A stretch of 44,897 bases of DNA, from the NCBI GenBank assembly GCA_905221505.1, contig CAJNDL010000012.1, forward strand, positions 1-44,897, given 5' to 3'. The notes below the pieces were generated by a model. That model was not told where the DNA came from. It did not search any database and saw only the letters and a program-made list of their open reading frames with translations. A program made the translations under genes and the position numbers. This document shows, in pieces, positions 1-6,537 of the stretch. The first letter of the stretch is position 1. The number at the start of each line of letters is the position of its first letter. Source of the DNA: a bacterium (lineage in GTDB: Bacteria > Bacillota > Bacilli > Lactobacillales > Streptococcaceae).

Positions 1-387
1 GAAGGACACATGGCTGTTCGCAAAGCAAGGACAGGGAAAAAATATCAAAATAAGAATCAAGTTGTCACTCATTACTTTGACATTGAGAAGTGCAAGAGTT
101 GTCTTTCCAAGGAAGGATGTTATAAGGAGGGGGCAAAGTCTAAAACTTATTCAATAGCCATTAAGAGTGACGACCATCTTTTCCAGAAGAAATTTCAGGA
201 AACACCTTATTTTAAAGAAATGGCCAGACATCGCTATAAAATCGAAGCAAAGAATGCCGAACTAAAACAGAGACATGGCTTTGATGTCGCGAGAGCATCG
301 GGTCTTTTCAGCATGGAGTTACAGGCAGCCACAACCATCTTCGTGGTCAATATGAAACGAATTATGACCTTAATAAATACAAAATAA
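1..387 (+). CDS. IS1182-type transposase, C-terminal part
   Basis: The frame is open from the window edge (codons before the first internal ATG at 10 are readable), so this is the 3' part of a longer gene cut by the window. The protein has a Cys-rich stretch (CKSCLSKEGC) followed by a basic segment with RHRYKIEAKNAELKQRHG and a C-terminal MKRIM. This is the layout of the end of IS1182/DDE-type transposases, in which the conserved Y-K/R-x-R-x-x-x-E-x-x-N-A motif carries the last catalytic acid. It is followed at once by a strong terminator. I could not find the terminal inverted repeat, so I cannot say whether the element is intact to the left. Confidence 0.75.
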   Translation, partial: EGHMAVRKARTGKKYQNKNQVVTHYFDIEKCKSCLSKEGCYKEGAKSKTYSIAIKSDDHLFQKKFQETPYFKEMARHRYKIEAKNAELKQRHGFDVARASGLFSMELQAATTIFVVNMKRIMTLINTK

Positions 388-429
388 CCGAGGAATTCGC
401 TCAAATTGACGAGAGATTCCTCGGTTTTC
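387..429 (+). terminator. Rho-independent terminator after the transposase
   Basis: ACCGAGGAAT at 387-396 pairs perfectly with ATTCCTCGGT at 416-425, and a TTTTCATTT tract follows. It overlaps the stop codon of the transposase fragment. Confidence 0.8.
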
Positions 430-498
430 ATTTCATTAAAAGTAAGAGACCTATTTTTTCAGTGGACTCCTCCACCTCTGGTATTTCTTTTTGTCCAG

Positions 499-633
499 TT
501 ACATTAAAACTAAACTCAGGTTATATTTTTTGTCGCGCTTATCTAGCCACTTTCTGACTATCCACTCAGAAATGACATTACCGGTAATAGTAATCAGTAA
601 TGGTGCTAGAATAACTGTAACGAAGATTAGCAA
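499..633 (-). CDS. Fst/PepA1-like type I toxin peptide
   Basis: A 44-residue ORF on the minus strand that starts with TTG at 633-631, seven bases after a GGAGG ribosome site (646-642). The peptide begins MLIFVTVILAPLLI and continues through a hydrophobic helix to WIVRKWLDKRDKK. This is the signature of the Fst/PepA1 family of type I toxins: a short N-terminus, an APxx motif in the membrane helix, then WL-x-x-R and a charged tail. Such peptides insert in the membrane and are silenced by an antisense RNA. The motif GCGACAAA occurs near both ends of the gene (529-536 on the minus strand, 669-676 on the plus strand), as expected for the repeats that let toxin and antitoxin RNAs pair, but I did not locate an antitoxin promoter. 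It lies next to an IS end, a common setting for such modules. Confidence 0.6.
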   Translation of the reverse strand: MLIFVTVILAPLLITITGNVISEWIVRKWLDKRDKKYNLSLVLM

Positions 634-729
634 AAACTCACCTCCAAACTAAGTTCATTAGTGGAGTTGCGACAAATTCATTTTAACATACTTCAATTTG
701 TTATGCTAGCGTTATTCTATCATGTATTT

Positions 730-758
730 TTGCGGTCGGGGGGCTTTTGTAGTATAAT
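730..758 (+). promoter_or_regulatory. Sigma-A promoter of araT-recO-plsX-acpP
   Basis: -35 TTGCGG at 730-735 and -10 TATAAT at 753-758 with a 17-bp spacer. A strong AGGAGG ribosome site follows at 778-783, just before the araT ATG at 789. Confidence 0.75.
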
Positions 759-788
759 AGAGATACGTTTTGAAAGTAGGAGGTATCT

Positions 789-1958
789 ATGGACTTAACT
801 AAGCGCTTTAATAAACAGCTAGATAAGATTCAAGTTTCGTTGATTCGTCAGTTTGACCAGGCTATTTCGGAGATTCCTGGGGTCTTGCGTTTGACCTTGG
901 GGGAACCTGATTTTACAACGCCGGATCATGTCAAGGAGGCGGCCAAGCGGGCGATTGACCAGAACCAATCCTACTATACAGGGATGAGTGGCCTGCTGAC
1001 TTTACGTCAGGCAGCCAGTGATTTTGTTAAGGAAAAGTACCAACTGAACTATGCTCCTGAAAATGAAATCTTGGTTACAATTGGGGCGACAGAGGCTTTA
1101 TCTGCGACTTTGACGGCTATTTTGGAAGAGGGCGACAAGGTGCTTTTGCCAGCTCCTGCCTATCCAGGTTATGAACCGATTGTCAATCTAGTTGGGGCAG
1201 AGGTTGTCGAGATTGATACGACTGAAAATGGTTTTGTCTTGACTCCAGAGATGTTGGAAAAGGCCATTTTGGAGCAGGGAGATAAGCTCAAGGCGGTTAT
1301 TCTCAACTATCCAGCCAACCCGACAGGCATTACCTATAGTCGGGAGCAGTTGGAAGCCTTGGCAGCTGTTTTACGCAAGTATGAGATTTTCGTTGTCTGT
1401 GATGAGGTTTACTCAGAATTGACCTACACAGGCGAAGCCCATGTGTCTCTAGGAACTATGTTGAGAGATCAGGCTATTATTATCAATGGTTTGTCGAAAT
1501 CGCATGCTATGACAGGTTGGCGTTTGGGGCTGATTTTCTCTCCTGCTGTCTTCACAGCCCAGTTGATCAAGAGTCACCAGTACTTGGTTACTGCCGCAAA
1601 TACCATGGCGCAACATGCTGCGGTGGAAGCCTTGACGGCTGGTAAAAACGATGCAGAACCTATGAAGAAGGAATACATTCAGCGTCGGGATTATATTATC
1701 GAGAAGATGACTGCTCTTGGTTTTGAGATTATCAAACCAGACGGTGCCTTCTATATCTTTGCTAAGATTCCAGCGGGCTACAATCAAGATTCCTTTGCTT
1801 TTCTGAAGGATTTTGCTCAGAAGAAGGCCGTTGCCTTTATCCCTGGTGCCGCCTTTGGTCGTTACGGGGAAGGCTATGTTCGCCTATCTTATGCAGCCAG
1901 CATGGAGACTATCACAGAAGCCATGAAACGGCTTGAGGAGTACATGAGAGAAGCATGA
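789..1958 (+). CDS. araT: Aromatic/branched-chain aminotransferase, PLP class I
   Basis: A 389-residue fold-type I aminotransferase. It shows the class I landmarks in order: NPTG at 177-180, CDEVYS with the PLP-ring Asp205, the Schiff-base lysine K237 in GLSKS, and WRLG with the phosphate/substrate arginine R245. It transfers amino groups between amino acids (aromatic or branched) and 2-oxoglutarate in the cytoplasm. In streptococci the gene just before recO is annotated araT; exact substrate preference cannot be read from the sequence. Its stop overlaps the recO start by 4 bp, so the two are translationally coupled. Confidence 0.85.
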   Translation: MDLTKRFNKQLDKIQVSLIRQFDQAISEIPGVLRLTLGEPDFTTPDHVKEAAKRAIDQNQSYYTGMSGLLTLRQAASDFVKEKYQLNYAPENEILVTIGATEALSATLTAILEEGDKVLLPAPAYPGYEPIVNLVGAEVVEIDTTENGFVLTPEMLEKAILEQGDKLKAVILNYPANPTGITYSREQLEALAAVLRKYEIFVVCDEVYSELTYTGEAHVSLGTMLRDQAIIINGLSKSHAMTGWRLGLIFSPAVFTAQLIKSHQYLVTAANTMAQHAAVEALTAGKNDAEPMKKEYIQRRDYIIEKMTALGFEIIKPDGAFYIFAKIPAGYNQDSFAFLKDFAQKKAVAFIPGAAFGRYGEGYVRLSYAASMETITEAMKRLEEYMREA

Positions 1959-2725
1959 TTCAGTCTATCACGAGTCAAGGCTTGGTGCTCTACAATCGCA
2001 ACTTTCGTGAGGATGATAAGCTAGTCAAGATTTTTACAGAGCAGGCTGGGAAGCGCATGTTTTTCGTCAAACACGCTGGTCAATCCAAACTGGCGCCTGT
2101 TATTCAGCCCTTGGTGCTGGCACGATTTCTCTTGCGAATCAATGATGACGGGCTCAGCTACATCGAGGACTATCATGAGGTCATGACCTTTCCCAAGATT
2201 AATAGTGATCTCTTTGTCATGGCCTATGCGACCTATGTGGCAGCTCTTGCAGATGCTAGTTTGCAGGACAATCAGCAGGATGCTCCCTTATTTGCTTTTT
2301 TGCAAAAGACTTTGGAGTTGATGGAAGCGGGCTTGGATTATCAGGTTTTAACCAATATTTTTGAAATTCAAATCTTGACTCGATTTGGGATCAGCCTCAA
2401 TTTTAATGAGTGTGTCTTTTGTCATCGGGTTGGTCAGGCTTTTGACTTTTCTTTCAAATATGGAGCCTGTCTCTGTGCAGAGCATTATCATGAGGATGAG
2501 AGACGTTGCCATCTCAATCCTAACATCCCTTATCTGCTCAATCAATTTCAAGCCATTGATTTTGAGACCTTGGAGACCATTTCGCTCAAACCTGAAATCA
2601 AGCAAGACTTGCGAAAGTTTATGGATCAACTCTACGAAGAGTACGTTGGGATTCACCTAAAATCAAAGAAATTTATTGATTCCCTAGCAGACTGGGGTCA
2701 ATTACTAAAAGAGGAAAACAAATGA
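1955..2725 (+). CDS. recO: DNA repair protein RecO
   Basis: A 256-residue protein with an N-terminal OB-fold region (about 1-80) and a helical domain holding a zinc site of the form CxxC...CxC (C153, C156, C172, C174, with H177 next to it). RecO acts with RecR to load RecA on SSB-coated single strands in the RecFOR pathway. In competent streptococci it also helps process incoming plasmid strands. Length is typical. It overlaps araT and plsX by 4 bp on each side. Confidence 0.92.
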   Translation: MIQSITSQGLVLYNRNFREDDKLVKIFTEQAGKRMFFVKHAGQSKLAPVIQPLVLARFLLRINDDGLSYIEDYHEVMTFPKINSDLFVMAYATYVAALADASLQDNQQDAPLFAFLQKTLELMEAGLDYQVLTNIFEIQILTRFGISLNFNECVFCHRVGQAFDFSFKYGACLCAEHYHEDERRCHLNPNIPYLLNQFQAIDFETLETISLKPEIKQDLRKFMDQLYEEYVGIHLKSKKFIDSLADWGQLLKEENK

Positions 2726-3714
2726 AAAAAATCGCAGTAGATGCCATGGGGGGCGATTATGCACCTCAGGCCATCGTTGAGGGGGTCAATCAAGCTCTTG
2801 CTGACTTTTCAGATATTGAGGTTCAACTCTACGGAGATGAAAGCAAAATCAAGCAATATCTGACAGCGACAGAGCGCGTCAGCATTATTCATACGGATGA
2901 GAAGATTGATTCAGACGATGAACCTACGAGAGCTATTCGGAAGAAGAAAAATGCCAGTATGGTATTGGCAGCCAAGGCTGTCAAAGAGGGTGAAGCAGAC
3001 GCTGTCCTCTCGGCTGGGAATACAGGTGCTTTGTTGGCGGCTGGATTCTTCATCGTGGGTCGTATCAAGAATATCGACCGTCCTGGGCTTATGTCGACCT
3101 TGCCGACTGTAGATGGGAAGGGTTTTGATATGCTGGACCTCGGTGCCAATGCGGAGAATACAGCCCAGCACCTCCATCAATACGCTGTCCTCGGTTCCTT
3201 CTATGCTAAAAATGTCCGCGGTATTGCGCAACCACGTGTTGGCTTGCTTAACAATGGAACAGAAAGCAGTAAGGGCGACCCGCTTCGTAAGGAAACCTAC
3301 GAATTACTAGTGGCTGATGAAAGTTTGAACTTTATCGGAAACGTGGAAGCGCGTGATTTGATGAATGGCGTTGCAGATGTTGTCGTGGCAGATGGTTTCA
3401 CGGGAAACGCTGTGCTCAAATCCATTGAAGGGACAGCTATGGGAATCATGGGTTTGCTCAAGACAGCTATTACAGGTGGTGGTCTTCGAGCGAAACTAGG
3501 CGCCCTTCTTCTCAAGGATAGCCTCAGAGGTTTGAAAAAACAGCTCAACTATTCAGATGTTGGTGGAGCGGTCTTGTTTGGTGTCAAGGCACCGGTTGTC
3601 AAGACTCATGGCTCAAGCGATGCCAAGGCTGTTTATAGTACAATCCGCCAGATTCGTACCATGCTAGAAACAGACGTAGTTGCCCAGACTGCGCGTGAAT
3701 TTTCAGGAGAATAA
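2722..3714 (+). CDS. plsX: Phosphate acyltransferase PlsX
   Basis: A 330-residue protein starting with the family hallmark [11 protein letters not shown]. It also has [10 protein letters not shown] and LLNNGTE segments that build the active site of the PlsX family (Rossmann-like, related to phosphotransacetylases). PlsX converts acyl-ACP to acyl-phosphate, the first step of Gram-positive phospholipid synthesis, which PlsY then uses. The acyl carrier protein gene lies 5 bp downstream, giving enzyme and carrier in one operon. Full length, no anomalies. Confidence 0.95.
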   Translation: MKKIAVDAMGGDYAPQAIVEGVNQALADFSDIEVQLYGDESKIKQYLTATERVSIIHTDEKIDSDDEPTRAIRKKKNASMVLAAKAVKEGEADAVLSAGNTGALLAAGFFIVGRIKNIDRPGLMSTLPTVDGKGFDMLDLGANAENTAQHLHQYAVLGSFYAKNVRGIAQPRVGLLNNGTESSKGDPLRKETYELLVADESLNFIGNVEARDLMNGVADVVVADGFTGNAVLKSIEGTAMGIMGLLKTAITGGGLRAKLGALLLKDSLRGLKKQLNYSDVGGAVLFGVKAPVVKTHGSSDAKAVYSTIRQIRTMLETDVVAQTAREFSGE

Positions 3715-3719
3715 AAGAG

Positions 3720-3956
3720 ATGACAGAAAAAGAAATTTTTGACCGTATTGTGACCATTATCCAAGAGCGACAGGGAGAGGACTTTGTCGTGACAGAATCC
3801 TTGAGTCTGAAAGACGATTTGGATGCTGACTCAGTTGACTTGATGGAGTTTATCTTGACACTGGAAGATGAATTTAGTATCGAAATCAGTGATGAGGAAA
3901 TTGACCAACTGCAAAGTGTAGGCGATGTGGTAGAAGTCGTCAAAAGTAAAGAATAG
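3720..3956 (+). CDS. acpP: Acyl carrier protein (second copy type, plsX-linked)
   Basis: A 78-residue acidic four-helix carrier protein. Ser38 in DADSVDLMEF is the 4'-phosphopantetheine attachment site (the usual DSL motif is DSV here). In streptococci this plsX-linked ACP is distinct from the ACP of the fab cluster and is thought to serve phospholipid acylation or uptake of exogenous fatty acids; that role is knowledge of the family, not visible here. It is the last gene of the operon and is followed by a terminator. Confidence 0.9.
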   Translation: MTEKEIFDRIVTIIQERQGEDFVVTESLSLKDDLDADSVDLMEFILTLEDEFSIEISDEEIDQLQSVGDVVEVVKSKE

Positions 3957-3960
3957 TAAG

Positions 3961-3990
3961 AAGCAACATGCAAGTCGTGTTGCTTTTTTA
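3961..3990 (+). terminator. Terminator after acpP
   Basis: AAGCAACA (3961-3968) pairs with TGTTGCTT (3978-3985), followed by TTTTTA. It separates the plsX operon from the peptide array. Confidence 0.85.
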
Positions 3991-4031
3991 TTGTCAGGAA
4001 AAATAAAAAATTTAGAACTTTTAGTGGGAAT

Positions 4032-4039
4032 TACGAATA
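4032..4039 (+). promoter_or_regulatory. Com-box (SigX late-competence promoter), array unit 1
   Basis: TACGAATA is an exact match to the streptococcal com-box/cin-box, the -10-like element read by RNA polymerase with the competence sigma factor SigX (ComX). It lies 35 bp before the ATG of the first array peptide. The box match is seen; SigX use is inferred. Confidence 0.7.
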
Positions 4040-4066
4040 GATAAGGAAGAAAAAGGAGGAATATTT

Positions 4067-4117
4067 ATGTATCTACCAATCTTGTATCCGTGGTTCATTA
4101 AATTATTTTTGAAATAA
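4067..4117 (+). CDS. Array peptide, copy 1 (16 aa)
   Basis: Encodes MYLPILYPWFIKLFLK. A strong AAAAGGAGG ribosome site (4052-4060) lies six bases before the ATG. The peptide is hydrophobic and aromatic with two lysines (net +2) and no leader or double-glycine site. I do not recognise the family. Candidates are a leaderless toxin or bacteriocin, or a signalling peptide. Confidence 0.65.
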   Translation: MYLPILYPWFIKLFLK

Positions 4118-4192
4118 AATTTAATTTAGTTGTACATTTTCGAATTGTTTTTCGAATAGATAAGTAAGAGGAAACAGAAAGGAGCCTAGTTT

Positions 4193-4243
4193 ATGTATCT
4201 ACCAATCTTGTATCCGTGGTTCATTAAATTATTTTTGAAATAA
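4193..4243 (+). CDS. Array peptide, copy 2 (16 aa)
   Basis: Encodes MYLPILYPWFIKLFLK, identical to copies 1 and 3. AAAGGAG ribosome site at 4178-4184. The spacer upstream is the same as that of copies 3 and 4, so this part of the array expanded recently. Confidence 0.65.
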   Translation: MYLPILYPWFIKLFLK

Positions 4244-4318
4244 AATTTAATTTAGTTGTACATTTTCGAATTGTTTTTCGAATAGATAAGTAAGAGGAAA
4301 CAGAAAGGAGCCTAGTTT

Positions 4319-4369
4319 ATGTATCTACCAATCTTGTATCCGTGGTTCATTAAATTATTTTTGAAATAA
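4319..4369 (+). CDS. Array peptide, copy 3 (16 aa)
   Basis: Encodes MYLPILYPWFIKLFLK, identical to copies 1 and 2, with the same AAAGGAG ribosome site and spacing. Unknown family. Confidence 0.65.
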   Translation: MYLPILYPWFIKLFLK

Positions 4370-4444
4370 AATTTAATTTAGTTGTACATTTTCGAATTGT
4401 TTTTCGAATAGATAAGTAAGAGGAAACAGAAAGGATTCTGGTTT

Positions 4445-4495
4445 ATGTATCTACCAATCTTGTATCCGTGGTTTACTAAATTATTTTTCAAATAA
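4445..4495 (+). CDS. Array peptide, copy 4 (16 aa)
   Basis: Encodes MYLPILYPWFTKLFFK: Ile11 becomes Thr and Leu15 becomes Phe. The ribosome site is slightly weaker (AAAGGATT). The reading frame and the YPWF core are kept. Confidence 0.62.
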   Translation: MYLPILYPWFTKLFFK

Positions 4496-4568
4496 ATTTA
4501 ATTAGTTGTACATTTTCGAAATTTTTTTCGAATAGATAAGTAAGAGGAAACAGAAAGGAGCCTGGTTT

Positions 4569-4619
4569 ATGTATCTACCAATCTTGTATCCGTGGTTTAC
4601 TAAATTATTTTTGAAATAA
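4569..4619 (+). CDS. Array peptide, copy 5 (16 aa)
   Basis: Encodes MYLPILYPWFTKLFLK. AAAGGAG ribosome site. It shares its upstream spacer type with copy 7, showing the higher-order dimer duplication. Confidence 0.65.
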   Translation: MYLPILYPWFTKLFLK

Positions 4620-4694
4620 AATTTAATTTAGTTGTACATTTTCGAAAATTTTTTCGAATAGATAGGTAAGAGGGAAAAGAAAGGAGCCTAGTTC

Positions 4695-4745
4695 ATGTAT
4701 CTACCAATTTTTTATCCGTGGTTTACTAAATTATTTTTCAAATAA
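4695..4745 (+). CDS. Array peptide, copy 6 (16 aa)
   Basis: Encodes MYLPIFYPWFTKLFFK, the same peptide as copy 8 although the codons for Phe6 and Pro8 differ (silent changes). AAAGGAG ribosome site. Confidence 0.65.
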   Translation: MYLPIFYPWFTKLFFK

Positions 4746-4818
4746 ATTTAATTAGTTGTACATTTTCGAAATTTTTTTCGAATAGATAGGTAAGAGGAAA
4801 CAGAAAGGAGTCTGGTTT

Positions 4819-4869
4819 ATGTATCTACCAATCTTGTATCCGTGGTTTTTTAAATTATTTTTTAAATAA
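4819..4869 (+). CDS. Array peptide, copy 7 (16 aa)
   Basis: Encodes MYLPILYPWFFKLFFK, with Phe at the variable position 11. AAAGGAG ribosome site. Confidence 0.65.
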   Translation: MYLPILYPWFFKLFFK

Positions 4870-4945
4870 AATTTAATTTAGTTGTACATTTTCGAAAATT
4901 TTTTTCGAATAGATAAGTAAGAGGAAACAGAAAGGAGTTTGCTTC

Positions 4946-4996
4946 ATGTATCTACCAATTTTCTATCCATGGTTTACTAAATTATTTTTCAAATAA
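4946..4996 (+). CDS. Array peptide, copy 8 (16 aa)
   Basis: Encodes MYLPIFYPWFTKLFFK. AAAGGAG ribosome site. It is the last of the canonical copies before the divergent ninth unit. Confidence 0.65.
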   Translation: MYLPIFYPWFTKLFFK

Positions 4997-5068
4997 ATTT
5001 AATTTAGTTGTACATTTTCGAATTCTTTTTCGAATAAATAAGTAAGAAGAAAAGGAAGGAGATTAGAA

Positions 5069-5122
5069 ATGATTATTGCAGTTATTTATCCAATCTGGCT
5101 ATTTAAGTGGCTTAGAGGATAA
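5069..5122 (+). CDS. Array peptide, divergent copy 9 (17 aa)
   Basis: Encodes MIIAVIYPIWLFKWLRG. It keeps the YP pair at residues 7-8, a Trp and a Lys just after it and a basic C-terminus, but is otherwise different. It has the same promoter-box and ribosome-site (AAGGAGA) layout. The sequence looks like a distant paralogue or a partner peptide of the other eight. It lies 43 bp before the first bacteriocin gene, so transcription probably runs on into that gene. Confidence 0.62.
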   Translation: MIIAVIYPIWLFKWLRG

Positions 5123-5165
5123 ACATTAAACATATAAAAACATATACAAATTGAGGAGAAAAAAG

Positions 5166-5342
5166 ATGACAAATTTTGACAAAATGGAACAGAACTTTGT
5201 AGCTCTTACAGAAGAAGAGTTGGTGAATGTAGATGGGGGGATTGCTTGGGAGGTAGTCTCTGTGGGTATTGCAATTGGTTGGGGGATTTACCAAGTTGGT
5301 GAAGCTGCTGGTAAAACGTTCTACTATATTACTCATCCGTAG
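5166..5342 (+). CDS. Double-glycine bacteriocin-like precursor (BlpU-like)
   Basis: 58 residues. Start chosen at the ATG after GAGGAG (5153-5158), not the TTG at 5151, which lies inside the ribosome site. The leader ends LTEEELVNVDGG at residues 24-25, the classic double-glycine cleavage signal read by C39 peptidase ABC exporters such as ComA/BlpA. The mature part of 33 residues is hydrophobic with two GxxxG motifs (GIAIG and GEAAG), typical of class IIb two-peptide bacteriocins. In pneumococcus the gene near comAB is called blpU; I regard this as that or a close relative. The putative partner is at 5574 and the exporter comAB lies downstream. Confidence 0.8.
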   Translation: MTNFDKMEQNFVALTEEELVNVDGGIAWEVVSVGIAIGWGIYQVGEAAGKTFYYITHP

Positions 5343-5354
5343 TTTTTGATAAAT

Positions 5355-5546
5355 ATGAGCAAGAAAACATTTTGGATTATATTACTCGTTATTACAATTG
5401 TGGTGACTGCCGTTGGTTTAGGATTATCTGCATATAATTATTATGTTTTTGATAGACCTTTTTTCAATAGTACTACTAAAGGATTGTTGTCTGCGTTTGT
5501 TATGAGTGTATTGATGATTATTATTGGTGTATTAAAAGAAAACTAA
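5355..5546 (+). CDS. Small two-TM protein, candidate bacteriocin immunity
   Basis: 63 residues from the ATG at 5355 (a TTG at 5346 is less likely). Two membrane segments, about 5-28 and 45-60, with basic ends (MSKK, KEN). It begins 12 bp after the bacteriocin stop and has no clear ribosome site, so it probably depends on coupling. Position between two bacteriocin genes and its small hydrophobic form fit an immunity protein, but there is no motif that proves it. Confidence 0.6.
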   Translation: MSKKTFWIILLVITIVVTAVGLGLSAYNYYVFDRPFFNSTTKGLLSAFVMSVLMIIIGVLKEN

Positions 5547-5573
5547 TTTTTATTATTAAAATGGAGGATAAAT

Positions 5574-5744
5574 ATGTCAAATTTACAAACTATTGAACAA
5601 AATTATACTACGTTAAGTGATATTGAATTGCAAGAAGTTGATGGTGGAGGAGTGTTACTTTTGGTTGGTGGTGGTATTTTGGCTGTCGGACTGTTAGCTT
5701 GGGGTGCGTATAATGGTTATCAGTCGGCATCACGAGGTGGATAA
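5574..5744 (+). CDS. Second double-glycine bacteriocin-like precursor
   Basis: 56 residues, preceded by TGGAGGA (5562-5568). The leader begins MSNLQTIEQNYTTL and ends LQEVDGG at residues 24-25. It matches the leader of the first precursor in length and pattern, so both should be cut and exported by the same C39 transporter. The 31-residue mature part is Gly-rich and hydrophobic, with GAYNG as a GxxxG motif, so together the two could form a two-peptide bacteriocin. The final residues SASRGG are unusual but are at the C-terminus. Confidence 0.78.
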   Translation: MSNLQTIEQNYTTLSDIELQEVDGGGVLLLVGGGILAVGLLAWGAYNGYQSASRGG

Positions 5745-5783
5745 AAGATGGTAGAATGTTTTTTAGTAAAATAGGAGTCTAGC

Positions 5784-5963
5784 ATGAAAACATTTTTATT
5801 AGGATTCGCTGAGGGATATTTTACCGTATCATTCATTATCTACATCGCAGCGTATTTGATGTTGAAAAATCCGATCAATACCCTATTTTATCCAGAAATT
5901 TACCCCGTTTTATTTGGGCTCTTTTATCTAGGATATAAGGCCAATAAAAAGCAAGTAGAGTGA
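5784..5963 (+). CDS. Small two-TM protein, candidate immunity (59 aa)
   Basis: Begins MKTFLLGFAEGYFTVSF and has two membrane helices (about 12-27 and 41-51) and a basic tail ending KANKKQVE. An AGGAG ribosome site lies at 5773-5777. It directly follows the second bacteriocin precursor and probably belongs to the same transcript. Its function is inferred from position only. Confidence 0.6.
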   Translation: MKTFLLGFAEGYFTVSFIIYIAAYLMLKNPINTLFYPEIYPVLFGLFYLGYKANKKQVE

Positions 5964-6039
5964 GCAGTTAAGAATGACTTGTTAGTCTTCGCTGAAAATA
6001 GTTAGGAATGCATCACATTGGAGTTTAAAAGGAGTAACT

Positions 6040-6153
6040 ATGAATCGTAATTTAGAACGGTGTTATCTATTCTGACTGTGAATAGATCATACCAGAGGTG
6101 GCTTAGAAATAGCAGGGACATTAGTAATTGAAGTAATAAATAGGATGTCGTAA
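6040..6153 (+). pseudogene. Decayed peptide/bacteriocin gene
   Basis: After a good AAAGGAG ribosome site (6028-6034), an ATG opens MNRNLERCYLF. Two in-frame stops follow, and then the same frame continues as IDHTRGG-LEIAGTLVIEVINRMS to TAA at 6151. A start, a Gly-Gly near residue 21 and a hydrophobic continuation in one frame are what a double-glycine peptide gene with two nonsense mutations would leave. Alternatively the 11-codon ORF is chance. Confidence 0.4.
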
Positions 6154-6232
6154 GTGTTACTATCAATGATTTATTTGTTTCAAGCTTGCCTAGGGTGTCA
6201 GTAAAACATCACTTTCCTTTCATATCATATTT

Positions 6233-6263
6233 TAGGCATGACGTTTGTTCTGCCTATTTTTTT
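6233..6263 (+). terminator. Terminator of the bacteriocin block
   Basis: TAGGCA (6233-6238) pairs with TGCCTA (6251-6256) and seven T follow. It insulates the block from the comAB promoter. Confidence 0.75.
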
Positions 6264-6274
6264 ATCCCAAAAGT

Positions 6275-6304
6275 GCATTTGGGAGGTAGATAGGCGCATT
6301 TGGG
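6275..6304 (+). promoter_or_regulatory. ComE-binding site of comAB
   Basis: Two identical 9-bp direct repeats, GCATTTGGG at 6275-6283 and at 6296-6304, separated by exactly 12 bp. This 9-12-9 direct-repeat geometry is the known binding site for phosphorylated ComE at early competence promoters of pneumococcus. A -10 hexamer lies 32 bp downstream. Confidence 0.85.
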
Positions 6305-6336
6305 GAAGAAGTCCAGTTTTTGTTTGGGGATTGGGG

Positions 6337-6342
6337 TAAGAT
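6337..6342 (+). promoter_or_regulatory. -10 element of the comAB promoter
   Basis: TAAGAT at 6337-6342 with no good -35, as expected for a promoter that needs ComE bound upstream. Confidence 0.6.
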
Positions 6343-6363
6343 AGGTATTATCAGATGAGTTTA

Positions 6364-6512
6364 TACTCTTCGAAAATCAAATTCAAACCACGTCAACGTC
6401 GCCTTGCCGTGTAGATGTTACTGACTTCGTCAGTTCTATCTACAACCTCAAAGCAGGATTTTGAGCAACCTGCGGCTAGTTTCCTAGTTTGCTCTTTGAT
6501 TTTCATTGAGTA
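6364..6512 (+). mobile_element. RUP-like miniature inverted-repeat element, copy 1
   Basis: 149 bp from TACTC to GAGTA, with ends TACTCTTCGAAAATCAAA and TTTGATTTTCATTGAGTA forming an imperfect 18-bp inverted repeat, flanked by TA. This fits RUP, a non-coding pneumococcal repeat mobilised by an IS630-type transposase that duplicates TA; the name is from memory. The element sits between the comAB promoter and the comA start, so it lies in the 5' leader of the mRNA. Confidence 0.75.
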
Positions 6513-6537
6513 TAAGTTTAGGAAAAAGGAGATGAAT

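Larger units (their letters stand above)
4151..5036 (+). promoter_or_regulatory. Com-box-like promoters of array units 2-9
   Basis: TTCGAATA, one base from the com-box consensus and preceded by a run of T, occurs at 4151-4158, 4277-4284, 4403-4410, 4527-4534, 4653-4660, 4777-4784, 4904-4911 and 5029-5036. The first seven of these begin exactly 42 bp before their ATG; the last begins 40 bp before. In each unit a second TTCGAA stands about 12 bp upstream, forming an inverted repeat (nearly perfect in units 6 and 8). The spacing conservation supports one promoter per unit. Confidence 0.6.
4030..5122 (+). repeat. Tandem array of nine small-peptide transcription units
   Basis: Nine units with start-to-start spacings of 126, 126, 126, 124, 126, 124, 127 and 123 bp. 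Each unit is a CGAATA promoter-like box, a short leader, an AAGGAG ribosome site, a 16- or 17-codon ORF and a short AT-rich tail. Units 1-4 share one spacer type. Units 5-6 and 7-8 alternate two spacer types, so a dimer of about 250 bp has itself been duplicated. Differences between copies are silent or exchange hydrophobic residues, and no copy has a frameshift or early stop. That pattern points to selected coding sequence rather than a passive repeat. Confidence 0.9.

Noticed and set aside
4030..5122. CRISPR-like repeat array
   Set aside because: Unit is about 126 bp, units contain ORFs and promoters, and there are no unique spacers.
5748..5774. Eight-codon ORF MVECFLVK
   Set aside because: Too short, poor context and not repeated anywhere; chance is likely.
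6415..6537. N-terminal extension of comA
   Set aside because: It is translated from the RUP-like element; the C39 domain and ribosome site fit the start at 6538.
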